A DNA stretch of 64,000 nucleotides, from the NCBI GenBank assembly GCA_030998225.1, contig JAPYXD010000466.1, positions 6,923,001-6,987,000 of the forward strand. Direction: 5' to 3'. The translations under genes were made by a program, and so were the position numbers. This stretch comes from Diplolepis rosae (taxonomy: Eukaryota; Arthropoda; Insecta; Hymenoptera; Diplolepididae). Shown here piece by piece: positions 1 through 11,536 of the stretch (its first letter is position 1; each line of letters begins with the position of its first letter). The notes beneath the pieces were generated by a model. It searched no databases and was not told the origin of the DNA. It was given only the letters and a program-made list of their open reading frames with translations.

Positions 1-286
1 ATATAAATAAAAAGTAAAACTATCAATGCAAGAATTGGTTTTTTGTATGATATAAATTGCAAAATAGTTTAGAGAAATTACCATTGTCAATAGTAATGAA
101 CAATGAAGAGAGAAAGACTTAAATATTTTGCAATCGAATACTTCATATATTGGAATAGTACGTTGCCAAAATTCTCATTGAAAATAGTAAATGTACTGCC
201 GAGTGACGTCAGATACGACGAATGTTTCTGATATTACCTGAGAATCACTCCATGTGCTCGTTATGATTATTTGTCGGTACCCAATA
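1..286. other. AT-rich flank, no gene recognised
   Basis: No coding signal, repeat boundary or RNA gene could be recognised here. Short open frames overlapping the end of this stretch run into the adjacent mariner TIR and are not supported. Confidence 0.5.
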
Positions 287-405
287 TACGAGGTATGCCC
301 GAAAGGTATCCGACTTGCGTTTATATCTTCGCGCCAGAGCGCTCGAGTGGCCTCTGCGAGGTATGAGCGTAACCAGTAGTCCCTCACAAACTCGGAACTC
401 CCTAA

Positions 406-568
406 TGGTGCATTTATACCTCTGTCTGCCTGACCGGTGCGGACAGAAAATGCATAAGAGCAAAAAAGACAGACATTTTCTTTTTGTCCAATTTTACACT
501 GTCTGTCTCCTTTACTTATTATGTATTTTCTGTTCGCACCGGTCGCAGACAGAGGTATAAATGCACCA
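406..568. repeat. Foldback MITE inserted in the mariner, TAA target duplication
   Basis: A near-perfect inverted repeat begins TGGTGCATTTATACCTCTG and ends with its reverse complement, with a short loop around 460-520. TAA precedes (403-405) and follows it (569-571). A 3-bp TAA/TTA duplication fits PIF/Harbinger-type insertion, although no transposase is present to prove it. Its tip resembles that of the foldback at 63547-63864, which has TTA duplications. The open frames at 315-560 and 484-744 simply read through this palindrome. Confidence 0.8.
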
Positions 569-669
569 TAAATGCCGTAGTTACCGGCCGGACGCCTTGG
601 TTCGCGCGCAGCGTGTATTTATGTCCAACGTGCTTCTTCCGTTCGTCGCATTTGTTTACAGTTGAAAAT

Positions 670-1319
670 AACAGTAAGAACAGATCAACGAATTTGCATC
701 AAGTTTTGCTTCAACCTCGGCAAGAGTTGTACGGAGACGATTGAAATGACACAGAAGGCCTTTGTGGACGAAAGTATGGGCATAACACAGATAATGGAGT
801 GGTACAGGCGGTTTAAAAATGGCACGTCATAGTCGGAGCCATGTCAAGGCAATGCAGATTATTTTTTTCGATTGTGAGGGTGTGTGCAGTACGAATTTGC
901 TCCAAGAGGTCAGACGATCAACAAAGAATATTACGTTGAAGTTCTGAAAAGATTGCATGGTGCCGTGAGAAGAAAACAAGACCGCGTTTCTGGTCAAGCG
1001 GTGACTGGCTTCTTCACCACGATAACGCGCCAGCGCATTCGCCGAACCTTGTGCAGCAATTTTTCGCGAAACACAAGATTGTACAGCTTCGCCAGCCTCT
1101 GTACAGTCCCGACATAGCTCCCTGCGACTTTTTGATGTTCCCAAAATTGAAAATGGCGCTTAAAGGAAAGCGGTTCGACGACATCGAGACGATTCAGAGT
1201 AATGCGACGCGCGAGCTGAAAGCCATTCCAAAATCTGCGTTCGAGGACTGCTTTACGATGTGGAAGCACCGTTGGGAGCGTGTCGGGATGACGAAGAATA
1301 GCACCAACGCGGAGATATG
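670..1319 (+). pseudogene. mariner transposase remnant (D34D type)
   Basis: Conceptual translation in shifting frames gives the N-terminal block ending MEWYRRFKNG, then jumps to the catalytic core. The core shows IIFFDCEG with the first Asp, HDNAPAH with the second Asp and SPDIAPCDF with the third. There are 34 residues between the second and third Asp, the mariner signature. The end is KSAFEDCFTMWKHRWERV. The part between the RRFKNG block and the first Asp (second helix-turn-helix and linker) is missing. A stop follows KNGTS, and frameshifts lie near 880 and 985. The last 89 codons (1051-1319) are open. It cannot encode an active enzyme. The sequence resembles SETMAR-like mariner entries common in insects; that comparison is from memory. 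Confidence 0.85.
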
Positions 1320-1354
1320 AACGCAGGTCGGATACTTTTTGGACAAACCTCATA

Positions 1355-1940
1355 GTAATATATTTTATTACATTTGAATGTGGCGCCCTTCTAACTTACG
1401 ATTTTTGCGAGTAGAGAGGCTACCGAGCTTTTTCTCACAAATTGTAAAAGTTTTCACAGTTCAGTTTATAATGAAATTGCTACATTGCAAGTGCCATATC
1501 AGCCCCCGTGCTCTCTGAAATGAAAGTGCCGCCAATGTTGACCAGTGGTCACGGTGGCGCTGACTGTTCAATGGGTCGACGTAGCTTAAAATAACATTGC
1601 AAGCATGCAAATATTTACGTTTTTTTGTGTAATAATCGGTTGAAACGGTCACAATTCATGTCAGCTGATTGCGCCCACGACTTACTAAAGTTATAGTACG
1701 CGAGGCGCAGTAGGAACTCAGGGGTAGCGGTACCGACAGTCTCCGCTAGGCTCGCAGTGCAAGCTTACCCGCTGTAGACCCGAAACCGCGTGTCTATACC
1801 TGAGCGCACTCAATTCTCAGCGGTACCGCCAGGCGGGGTCTCAGGATCTCCACCCAGGGTGTCACAACCCTACTAGACACCAAGGAAGCAGCCAAAGGGC
1901 CACCTAGGAGTCACCAAGGGTAACAATTTTTTTTGGGTGA
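1355..1940. other. Unassigned stretch; GC-richer block 1690-1900
   Basis: No gene was recognised. The block near 1690-1900 is noticeably richer in G+C than its surroundings and leads directly into the degenerate motif array. It may be part of the same old element, but no boundary or target duplication could be placed. Confidence 0.35.
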
Positions 1941-1944
1941 ATCT

Positions 1945-3170
1945 TCCAGGCACGCCATCTCGGCTCTGGAAGAATTCCCATTTACTATTTACAATTTCTA
2001 GCGATCAACTCGCTGGGTACGCCACCTCGGCTCCAGGAGTAGGTCCATTTTTCGGTGGGAACGCTGCCTCAGGCTCCGCCATTTTCCTTTGTGCCTCCCC
2101 CGTGCTCTAGTCCGCTGCTCCAGGCGTAGACACGGTACATCCATCCTTAATAAAGGTGTACGCTGCCTAAGCTGCCTTTTTCCTACCTCTATGGTGTACG
2201 CTGCCTAAGCTGCCATCTCTATCACTACCTGTCCATGGTGCACGCTGCCACAGGCTGCCATGATTTTTAGTGCTAATCTGTAATTGGTGTACCCTATCTC
2301 TGCTGCCAACTTTACTTATTATCTATGCTTAGTGTTGTTTGTACTTAATATTGTATCTGCCGTTTATGATTAACACTTGCCGCCACCAATACGCGAACTG
2401 ATTTATATAATGAGCGCCATCTTGGCTCCCAGATAAGTAAAATCGCCGATACGTCGCTGATACTAATTGTAACGCGAAACGGTGTAAGAAATTAGCCGCC
2501 CATTGTACGGGCAATACAGCGATAGGTGAAAACGGAGATAGTCGCCATTTTGGCTCCTAGAATATCTTCGCGTGTACGACAGGGTGTAGTAGCTTTAAGG
2601 ACTGGTTTCTATGTAGTGGTGATAATTAGGAGGGTACCGACGCCATATTGGCTCCTAGTGAATTTATAATAGTTACGACGCCATGTTGGCTCCAAAGGTA
2701 TGAGAGAAGGATTGCGACATCAGTGATTGGACTTTTGATTTGTTTATGCTTGCGCATGTCGTCGAGACATCCAAGTAAATTTAGTTTATTATTACATTTA
2801 ACCATCACTGATTTAGCACGCAAATATATTGAATGAATGCTCAAATTCAACCTAACAAAATATTATTAAACCACCAAAGAGTAGAGTATGCGCCACATAG
2901 GCTTCTAGGAAATCTGCGATAACTACGACGCCATCTTGGCTCCAGTTACTCGAATAACTAGTCACGATACCAGTGATTGAATTTATATTTGTTTAATGCT
3001 TGTGAACGTCGTCTAGACGTCCAAGTAAACTTAGCTTGTTTTTTAATTTAACAATCACTGGTCCACCATAGAAATAAGTCTAAAAGACTGGGCAACGAAA
3101 CTTCTCATATATTTCGTAGAGGAACGGCGAGATAGTGGCAAACACGCCATATTGGTTTCTGATGTACCTG
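1945..3170 (+). repeat. Degenerate array of an 'ACGCCAT-TTGGCTCC' motif
   Basis: About fourteen imperfect copies of a motif of the form (T)ACGCCATNTTGGCTCC lie in one orientation. Examples are near 1951, 2016, 2067, 2160, 2196, 2240, 2411, 2541, 2643, 2680, 2890, 2930 and 3145. Early copies drift to ACGCTGCCTAAGCTGCC. Spacing is irregular, from about 35 to 210 bases, so this is not a simple satellite. No long reading frame spans it. It may be an untranslated region of an old retroelement or a decayed minisatellite. Confidence 0.6.
2630..3130 (+). repeat. Two tandem units of about 250 bp
   Basis: Inside the motif array a longer unit occurs twice, roughly 2630-2880 and 2880-3130. Each has two copies of the GCCAT-TTGGCTCC motif, then a 'CAGTGATTG' segment, a 'TGTTTA-TGCTTG' segment, a 'CGTCGT-GA-GTCCAAGTAAA' segment and a matching 'AATCACTG' downstream. 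The offset between equivalent positions is about 249-252 bases. The open frames at 2626-2850 on both strands only reflect this repeat. Confidence 0.65.
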
Positions 3171-3583
3171 CGAGAGAGAAAGACTAGAAGATAGAGTAGG
3201 ATAATAAATAATTATAGTGTTAAGTCCAAGAGGCACACGACGATTAGTTACCGAAACTGTATTATTAAAAGATTGGTAAATAAATATATTGAATTCTGTT
3301 ATATATCATGTATATGGATTATTTCACGCACCCTTCGGGTCATAACTTTAACTTTTCATAAAATTTTGATAAAACGAACTCTCTCACGGTTTACAGTGGT
3401 TATTGTTTAATGTCTTAATGAAGTTGAAGATATTTTACGTGTAGTGAAGCAAAAAAATGTAGTGAAAATGATGAAATGTAGTTCAAAACTACCTTTTAGT
3501 TAAAACTGTAAATTATGTTTATAAATGAAAAAGGTCTACTACCTGTTAATATAAATCAGAAATCATTGTTACAAATGAAAAAA

Positions 3584-3815
3584 CTAATACCTTCTCATAA
3601 TTTGATAAGAGTATAAAAAAAAGCAAACGTTGATTATTTGTTGCATCTTTTTAAAATGTTATTATATATTTATAAAACAATTTTATACACTCTTCTAATA
3701 CCTTCTCATTATAATGAAAGAGTGAAAAAGTCAAACGTTAATTATTTGTTATATTTTTATGATTTTTATAAAATGTGGTTATATTTGGACTACTTCATTT
3801 TGAATTGTAAGCTAT
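3584..3815 (+). repeat. AT-rich tandem duplication, period about 117 bp
   Basis: The phrase CTAATACCTTCTCAT recurs about 117 bases apart (3584 and near 3699). Both copies are followed by similar 'GTCAAACGTTAATTATTTGTT'-type text. Nothing coding is seen. Confidence 0.5.
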
Positions 3816-3989
3816 GAGATAAGTTTTTGAATTCTATGATAATCCTTATTTTAATTATCTCCTATATTCTAATATTTTACAGAAATTTTGAATTAATCTT
3901 TGAATTTATGGCACTGAATAGGGCCCCCATATGTGGCCGAAACGTTTGCCTTGCTTTCTTTTTAAGTATTTTTATATCTAATAGTGATA

Positions 3990-4390
3990 ATTTTAATCGA
4001 AGAAAATAAAGAGACAAAAATATTGGATAATATTGAGCGGGTGCGATTTGCGATTGAAGGTGATCGTCAATTAACTGTTCGTGAATTAGAAAATGATTAT
4101 GGATTACCGAAAACTACTGTTTGGGAAATTTTGAACAAGATTTTAGGAATGACTCGCGTGTGTGCGGTGACGGGCTTCTTCGCCACGATAAGGCGTCAGC
4201 GCATTCATCGGATCTTGTGCAGCAGTTTCTGAGTAAACACAGTATCGTATTGCTTCGACAACCTCCGTACAGTCCCGACATAGCCCCCTGTGACTTTTGG
4301 CTGTTTCCAAAACTCAAAAAACCACTCAAAGGACAGCGATTCGATGACAAAACGACGGTTGAAAATAATACGACAGACCTCGTATGTGGT
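3990..4390 (+). pseudogene. mariner transposase relic, N- and C-terminal parts fused
   Basis: The open frame 3984-4232 encodes a mariner helix-turn-helix piece (IERVRFAIEGDRQLTVRE then GLPKTTVWEIL). After a frame change at about 4150, the 4121-4456 frame gives LLRHDKASAHSSDLVQQFL, SPDIAPCDFWLFPKLK and a final KGQRFDD. The middle of the enzyme, including the first catalytic Asp, is deleted. The second Asp site reads HDKASAH instead of HDNAPAH. Downstream similarity fades at about 4370 and no clear TIR was found. This is a different, more decayed copy than the mariner at 289-1352, but of related type. Confidence 0.8.
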
Positions 4391-4756
4391 GCTCGAAAAG
4401 TTGCAACTCATAAATGTTGTGATTTGAATTTGATGTCATCATTATTTTCTATCTAAATTTTGAATGATCGCAAAAAAAATTTTCTGTTGAGTAGTTTTTA
4501 TTAACGGTCTAAATTTATTTTTTTTTGAGCTAAATAAATATATTGTTCTAGTTCTAATATCTAGTTTTAAATAACATTAAATTAATTCTAAATCATAGTT
4601 TGATAAGGTCGATATAGTAGAGTTCCGTTGTCACTGATAGTGATACACTTTTCGAATGATCGACATAATCGATTGAAATGATTTGGAAAAATCAGAAAAT
4701 AGTTCCTGGTTTATCCGTAGCCACATGAGGCGTAAATAGATTCTGTGAGAAAAGTT

Positions 4757-4830
4757 GTGTGGAACCTCCGTATCTCAGATGATAAGCATTCGACCGGCAA
4801 TCGAAAGGTCCTGGGCTCGATACAGATCAC
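4757..4830 (+). repeat. tRNA-like SINE head, degenerate
   Basis: A tRNA-like segment with the box-B-like GGGCTCGAT and the phrase GACCGGCAATCGAAAG that marks the SINE heads at 14.4, 14.75, 58.46 and 58.8 kb. The T-arm is damaged, so it is read as a diverged SINE or pseudo-tRNA rather than a functional tRNA. Confidence 0.5.
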
Positions 4831-4912
4831 AGAAAATTTCTTCAAATATATTGTTGGTCTAACAAAAAAGTTTCAAAAATAAATGCCAAAAAGTGAGCAA
4901 TCAGCGACGATA

Positions 4913-5002
4913 CACAGAAAAAATAGAATGTTAAAACGAATCACAACAGAAGCTTAGAAAAAAACCTGTATAGTTCATTTTAAACTTTTAATTTTTTCTG
5001 TG
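4913..5002. repeat. Short MITE with CACAGAAAAAAT ends
   Basis: A 12-base perfect inverted end (CACAGAAAAAAT and its complement) bounds about 90 bases. The tip resembles the CACGGAAAAAATA family found elsewhere in the window. No clear target duplication was found. Confidence 0.4.
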
Positions 5003-5649
5003 TGATAAAAATTGTTCAATTTAATTTTATGACACTTGAGTATAACATTAATTTTTTGAAATCACTTTATTGACTTTTTGTAATATATTATGAATGTTTA
5101 TTTTATTTATTCTAATATGTCGTTTTATAAAGTATTATAGGAGTTTAAAAATTTTGCGGGTTAGTGAAAGCGACGATTTAATTTACTGCTGAATGCGGCA
5201 AGTTCCTCGCTATGATATGAGTTCTTGTATAAAATAAGAGTATTTCAAACCAACTAGATACTTGAGAAACAGAGTTTCTATTTAAGAATGACGAAATTAA
5301 ATTTATTCATAAAATTAATTTCATTCCTCTTTCTACAATTATTTTGATACTTTCTTAAAAGTTGATACCTATTAGGGGAGATTTAGAGAAATTTTTGAAG
5401 TTCTATAATTCAGTTTCACCTTCACTAGTTTTTATAGAATTTTATATATCTTTAACTTTGTGGCAAGCTTAGAATATTCATTGAAAATGTCAATGGGCAA
5501 TTTTCATGAGTTTTGACTTTGTGATAAAAATATATAGCACGATTCGATTACTTTCATTATAATTATTTCAAATTATTATTTGAACTTGATTCGAGTATTT
5601 TTTTTTATTTTATCACCATGTTTTAAAAATCTTTAAAATGATGATTCGA

Positions 5650-5923
5650 CACGGAGAAAAATAGTTCGAGAAACTCTACTCAACTTTTAGAAAAATTGGG
5701 ACATAATGAACAAATTGGAGATTATTTAATATTATTGTGATAATTTGTGACGTATATTTTGTATCTTTATTCTACATTTTCAAAGTTTACCAAACTGTGA
5801 TGCATTCTCTAAGATTTAGTTCGTCACAAATTATTACAACAATATTAAGTAATCTCCATCTTGTCCATATGTCCCAACTTTGCTAAAAGTTGAGTAAAGT
5901 TTCAGAAACTATTTATCTTTGTG
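5650..5923. repeat. MITE with 'CACGGAGAAAAATAGTT' ends, about 274 bp
   Basis: The two halves are imperfect reverse complements over about 100 bases. Shared blocks are the 'AAATAGTT' tip, 'CTCAACTTTTAG', 'TTGGGACATA', 'GGAGATTA-TTAATATT' and 'AATTTGTGACG'. Related single-arm copies occur at 35512-35689 (minus) and 55083-55246 (plus), which makes this a family of at least three. Confidence 0.72.
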
Positions 5924-8100
5924 CAATTATGAAAAGTGGTATTGTACAACGGTAAAGAGCGAATCAAATTCACTTGAACAAGTGTAAACAAGCTTAGAAA
6001 TACATGTTTCAATTTTTGTACATTTAAATAATTCTAACTAAAATTCTTTCATTTGAGCCACTGTTAAAAAATAAGTACACATTACTGAAAAAAATGGTTA
6101 GCTGGTTTAATCAAGATTTCAAAATATCAGATGAAATTCGTATTTCATGAAAATCGACATGATTATAATTAAATAATTAATTCATTGATTTTCATAAAAT
6201 ATAGTATAAAAGGCTTTTCAGGTTACTAAAGTTCATTCGAATCTCAAAATTATAAAAATTAAAATGATAAATCAAATATAGCAGTTGTCAAATTGTTAAA
6301 ATAAATTATAGTTGTTATATTTTATCATGATAAATAATTCAATAAGAATAAAAATTATTTTCTGGAAAATTTCTAGGTATTCAATTTAAGTCAAGAGTCA
6401 TTATTTTTTCATAATTTAGTATCTTATTATATATATCCGACATTTAAATTTGTTGACGTCTGAGGCTAGATTTGAGTTTAACAACATAAAAACTCTTTAT
6501 AAAATGAATTTCAAGCAAATTGCATCATTCTTTTGTAATGTTTTCCACTAATTTGAGTTTTAGAATTTTAAGACTAGATAAGGGGCTATAAGTAAAAGTG
6601 GAATAAAAAAACATGGGAGCAAAAATGGGTTAAGAAAGTTGTGGGAAAAAATGAGTTAAAAAAAAGCAAAAAACAGGAAGATTATATATTGTAAATTATA
6701 ATATAAAAATATAACAAAACAACGTAATACAATATAATACATAAGTCTGTTATATCGTCATATTAAAATATACTAAATATTCGTCATACTTCTTATTCAC
6801 TTTAAACTCGTTTTTGCCCGCACATTTCTTAATCCATTTTTGCTCCGACGATTTGTTTACTCCGCTTTTACTCTCAGCCCCTCAGATGTGAAATGAGTAA
6901 TCTTAGAAACTTTGGAAATTGGCTTTCATGCAGATCGCATAGGTTCACATTTAGAATATATTTTGGAAAATTTAACCCTTTCAAGCCCAAATTATTTTCA
7001 CTGACTTAGATTTTACAATTTATGCATTCACATACTGGAATTATGTCATTTTAAAACATTTTCCGGGGTCTGATTCATAAATGCATTATAAAAAATGTTT
7101 GTTGTTTTTTGTTCTAGTTCTAGTTCATATTCTCATCGCGCGACTTGCTTCGCTCCCAAGTTTTAGCGCGATTCGGTCGTCGCGCTTCGCGCCCGGTGTT
7201 TTGTGTCCTTTACATACAAGTTGCTCAATTTTTTGGATTTCAAATGAAAAAGGAAATTTCATTTACTTAAGGCTCTATCGGCCTTAAGGATCACATTTTC
7301 ACCATAATACTCGCACTTCGAGTTCAATTTTCTGTATACATTTCTGTAACTTTATAATAAATTATACAATTAAAATAATTTATTTTCACCCATACATCTC
7401 ACAAAAGGAAAAAAATTCGTTGACCTTATTGAAGTGAAGAATTTTGCATTCTTACATATTTTTCGTATTTCACATATTCTGGTTGATAAATTGAATTTTC
7501 GAAAGTATTTTTTACAATTAAATCCCTGGATCAATCGGACCAAGTAACTAAATTATGTATTAATACTTTCAGGGGAGATAACCTTTTCATTTTAGAAAAT
7601 ATTTTTCTTGTATTTTACAAATTTCTAGAAAAATATTTTGTAAAATAAAAAATTTTCTTACGTTAACTTTTACAGAAATCTGGCCACGTGACCTGGTCGA
7701 TTCATGGCCTTAAAAAGAAAAATATACATCCTATCAAAAAATTTTACTATTAAAATTTTTAGATCTTATTGCAGTAAATAATTCTGTATTATAACGTTTT
7801 GTTCGTATCTTTTATAATTTAACTAGAAAATGAAATTTTCATATTGACTTTTTTCAAGTTTTAACACTGTAACTTTTCTATTGTAATTTGGGTTTCGTCA
7901 AGTAATTGTATAAGGATGATTCGTAGAGATTTATGAGTATTTGTATTTTTTTAAATACAAAAAATGCTCTTATTTTCCCAATATTGGTCGGATATGGCTG
8001 GTTAAAAAACTCGTCTTTACTTTTAAAGCTCCGATAGTATGCCAAAGCTCGATTCAAACTGATACTTAATGGTATCGAGAGTTATTGTGCCCACGACTTT
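5924..8100. other. AT-rich gap without recognised genes
   Basis: Long AT-rich stretch with no supported coding or RNA feature. A GC-richer island at about 7130-7200 yields a 68-codon frame that resembles nothing recognised. Confidence 0.4.
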
Positions 8101-8378
8101 CTGCTACTACTACTACTACTCCCGGTCCTGCTTTGATTTCTTTTGAAACTGAACAGGAGGCCGGAGGCCCTAGAACTGGCCATCGGGCGTGTCTTCAGGT
8201 TGTGGATAGAGCGTCCCTGTACCGAGGATTGCTGTTGAATACGAATACAAATCTAAATAAGCAGCCGCAGACAATGATCCAGGGTTGGTCCCGAAGGAAT
8301 AACCCCCAAGCTAAGGTGTTAACTACCGTGCCGAGGGTTGCATGGCACCAGTTAGTGGTGTCTTTCACGGTGTCTCTA

Positions 8379-8884
8379 CCCAAGTGCGAATTTCCGAAGG
8401 TGATAATACGGCACAATATTGGCCCAATCTCGGCAGCCAAGAATCGGTTATTGTTATTGGGCCAGTGTCACTGTTTGCATCGGTCAAGTGCTGGGCCGAC
8501 GACGGCGGTCTTTTTCGACTGTTTAAATGTACCGACCTTTAGCCGAAACTTGGCCCAGTATCGGCCCTATACCAAGCCGATTGTCATTTTTACTATGGCA
8601 TCCAGTTCTGAAAGTAGAAGAGCCAGAGTCGGGCTCATGGACAGCACATTACTGAGCCATGTGTCACTTTTACCACGGCAAACCATTCTGGAAGTGAAAA
8701 AACCAGAGTTCGGCACAGCATTGGCCCGTTGCTGTGCCGAAAACAAGTGCTGGCGGCCAGAATTGGCTGCCAAGTGCATACCGTACTTATCATTCCAGCA
8801 ACGGCACGATATTGGCAGCCGATCTTCGGCAAATTTTTGGCGATGCTAGGCCAGTGTTGGGCCGTATCTAACTTTGCACTTGGG
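8379..8884. repeat. 506-bp MITE with CCCAAGTGC ends and TA duplication
   Basis: Inverted ends CCCAAGTGC and GCACTTGGG are each flanked by TA (8377-8378 and 8885-8886). Comparison with the uninterrupted copy at about 28830 shows the leader sequence resumes directly after the second TA, so the boundaries are firm. The interior is built of many 'TTGGCCCAGTATCGGC'-like phrases. A chance 254-codon frame (8085-8849) runs through leader and MITE. Confidence 0.85.
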
Positions 8885-8985
8885 TAGGAAACCGGCTCAC
8901 CTCCTGGAGTATTGAGATCTTACCCCTGCATGCGGGGCTCTGTAGGGGCAGACCGAATATTTTCCTAGCTACTTTTGAGATTATT

Positions 8986-9235
8986 ATGGAGAAATCAAAT
9001 TTAAATAAAAGTTTTTGTGAGGAGATGTTTAGAGGAGAACTAGATGTGACGGAGGAGCCTGAGAAGGAAAAATCCCAGGCCAGGCAACATTGCGATTGGC
9101 TCCATGAGAGACATACCAGGGAGACTGGCATACTGCAGAACGTGGAGGGGGTCCTAAAGAAGATGGAGAGCTTCTGCAGGACAAAGAAAAGCATGTTCAT
9201 TTCTATTAGGGAGAAACTCATATGCAGGTTTGTCA
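8986..9235 (+). pseudogene. Non-LTR ORF1 N-terminal fragment (copy 1)
   Basis: The frame starts MEKSNLNKSFCEEMFRGEL and matches the conceptual start of copy 2 (MEKNNSNKSMCEKLFGGEL). A second shared block is 'MESFCRTKKSMFISIRE' against 'IDEFCRIKKNIFLPIRE' in copy 2. The ORF continues to 9303, but after about residue 83 it no longer matches, marking the truncation point. ORF1 of such elements is a Gag-like RNA-binding protein; here only its non-globular N-terminus survives. Confidence 0.65.
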
Positions 9236-9303
9236 TTGAATTTACGACCGGTTTGACCCTGAGGGGTGCTCATGACCGGTCTGAAGGCTGTCCAAGTTTA
9301 TGA

Positions 9304-10717
9304 TGATGGCTCTGTGAACCCTATCTTGGGCGGGTCGAGTTGTGACTTGCATTCCAAAGACTGGCTTCAAATTTGGTTTTTCAAATCACGTGGGGTTTTG
9401 GTTCTTCACTGATTTTCTTTGATTTTTTCTCTTCATTCTTTTTTATTGCTAATCGGTTGTCGAATCAGCATGGCCCAATCGTTGCTCTGAAAATTAGACA
9501 CCTATTCATGAAGACAAAGTCAGGTCATCATATCCCCTTTAGGTAGATTCAGTCCTATGTAGGAATCAAGGGTAATGAAATTACTGAGCATGAGACAAAG
9601 CGCCTTTTTCTCTCAATTTTAGAGTCTTTGATGGTCTTGACTGTAATGACCCCCAGGAGTTCATCAGGAGGGACGAAAATGCATGACTTGCTAGGTTGTG
9701 GACTTATGAAAATTCGGAGGGTCAATAGCGGGAATATTTCAACCCCAACTTATGACGTTATTGAAAGTTAATTTTATTAACATGTGGCAAATAATTTGTT
9801 TATGTGAAATGCAACTTAATTCGAAACTATGGCAAGTACAAATAATTTGTAAAAAATTGAACAAATTTCAAGCGACGATCATTTTTTCTAAAAATTCGTC
9901 ACAACAGTGACAGTTTTCGTCTGCTGTTGACATTGAATTGAGAACTGGATTTGACGCGATTACTCATTCGATTAATTTCTGTGTTGCAACCAAAGGAAAA
10001 GGCATTTAAACTAATTCAAACAGTAGTAATTCACGTGGAAATTATTAAAATTTCAATCTCTAAGGCGAAAATTACTTATAAAGGTCGATTGGCTTCTTTA
10101 AGTTAGAACGTTGAGTCGACGATACGGTTTATTTATAAGTGTTTACGGTGTTTACTGACGATTCCAATTTAAGTAAATTCAACACTTACAACGTTATATG
10201 TGCAATATCGGAAAATAATTTTTTCCTTCTTTTCCAGTCTCACTTTTAAAAGTTCGCTTGTTATTTATCAATAAATATATAAATATACATAATACGTAAT
10301 TTTTGCATGGCCCCTAACGCGTTTGAAAACTAACCATAGTTGTACAGTCACATATTTTCGGGTTCGTCCTCTGGCCGGGTGGATTTCAAAGATCTGATTT
10401 TTCAAACGGTACGTATAAGGACACACTATTTCAAAATTCAATGAAAGTGGAACTAAATTTTAATATTGTCGATTTCAAACGGCGACCATTTAAAACACAA
10501 CAAAAATATTAGTAGTGTAATTAAAAAATTTATAATTAATATATGAGTACTTCAGGTAAATGTCCCAGTTATCGATATCTTAGTTTCAGTAATCGGCACA
10601 CAAATAATCTTATATTTTATTGGATTATCATTGATTTTGACCATTTTTTATAATCTATGTTACTAAATTTTACTATCAGTTTTTGTAAAATACTTCAATT
10701 AAAATTGTTTTTCAGTA
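9304..10717. other. Unassigned, AT-rich, no gene seen
   Basis: Nothing supported. The first few hundred bases are less AT-rich and may be old repeat. No frame of convincing coding character is present. Confidence 0.4.
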
Positions 10718-11041
10718 CAGTAAAACCTCATTTATCGGGACACTCATTTATCGGGATCTCACAACCTCATTTATTAGGACATTTTGTTTCTCCTCCAGCC
10801 ACCACTCCTTGTACATAGTGAGATAGTTTGCAGATGTTTCATTTGCAGGAGTTTTATTATGTCAATTTTTTTATATACCTTCGTATTATATATACCTTCG
10901 TTACCATTACTAAATGTCAACATACAACAAGAGTCATGGCAACCCACCATGAGACTGTAGGTGGTAGTGGGGAGCCCCTCCAAATCCCGATAAACGAGGT
11001 GTTTACATTTCAAGGGCATCCCGATAAATGAGGTTTTAATG
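10718..11041 (+). repeat. pogo/Tigger-type MITE, 324 bp (copy 1)
   Basis: It starts CAGTAAAACCTCATTTATCG and ends with an inverted version. TA flanks both sides (10716-10717 and 11042-11043). The second copy, 57203-57526, is also 324 bp and lies in the opposite orientation. The CAGTAAAACCTC tip and TA duplication match the known pogo/Tigger group. Complementary ends repeat 'CATTTATCGGGA' several times. Confidence 0.85.
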
Positions 11042-11536
11042 TACTTTGTCAAATTTCAAGAATAAAATGACGATCACTGGTATACTGACGATTACTGGGT
11101 CATTTACCTTAATATGTAAAAAAATCTAAATTTAATGTATAGTCTATGAGAAAATAATACATGTTATATGGAGAATGTTGAGTATTAAAGAGTCATAGTG
11201 AACTGTATTAAGAATTATAATAAAAATTTTCTTCACAATAATTATAATTTATTGTGTGCAGTAAGAATCAACAGAAATTAGAAGCATTGCTTTCAAACTT
11301 CAACATCTTCTCGGTAGCTCTTAATTCCCTTCTCCATCTATATAATTCGCTAACGATATTATTAAATATAAAAGCACATTTATATGTCATCAGACTTGAT
11401 CCTGGGTGACATTCAGACCGGCCACTATGAATACAGACCTTACACTTACATTTTGCACGTGCTAGAGAAAAAAATTTTTATTCTTTGTGTGTGTGCATCT
11501 TTAATTTGTACGCGTGGATTCTATTATTTGACCCTA

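Larger units (their letters stand above)
289..1352 (+). mobile_element. mariner element, internally deleted, with TIRs and TA target site
   Basis: The left end begins CGAGGTATGCCCGAAAGG and the right end read on the minus strand begins TGAGGTTTGTCCAAAAAG. The two stay alignable for about 45 bases, both containing GTATCCGAC and an ATATCT-CGCG block. A TA dinucleotide flanks each side (287-288 and 1353-1354), as expected for Tc1/mariner insertion. Total length is 1064 bp, of which 166 bp is a later MITE insertion (406-568 plus its duplicated TAA), so the element itself is about 0.9 kb against the usual 1.3 kb for a complete mariner. The transposase has lost its central part. The same right TIR occurs at 30325-30371, so the family has at least two copies in the window. 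Confidence 0.88.
8121..9235 (+). mobile_element. R1-like non-LTR retrotransposon, 5' part (copy 1)
   Basis: From CCCGGTCCTG onward this region is collinear with 28589-29170. It has the same leader, the 'GGTCCC-AA-TAATAACCCCC' stretch, the 'CCGAGGG-TGCATGGCACCAG' stretch, then an ATG-led MEK-N-NKS protein start. The leader is interrupted at 8378 by a MITE (8379-8884). Similarity to the second copy ends near 9225, so the rest of the element, including the reverse transcriptase, is absent. Assignment to an R1/jockey-like clade is by analogy with the ORF1 of copy 2. Confidence 0.7.

Noticed and set aside
8085..8849. 254-codon open frame
   Set aside because: It runs through the non-LTR leader and across the MITE boundary at 8379; the protein resembles nothing, and the second leader copy does not keep the frame.
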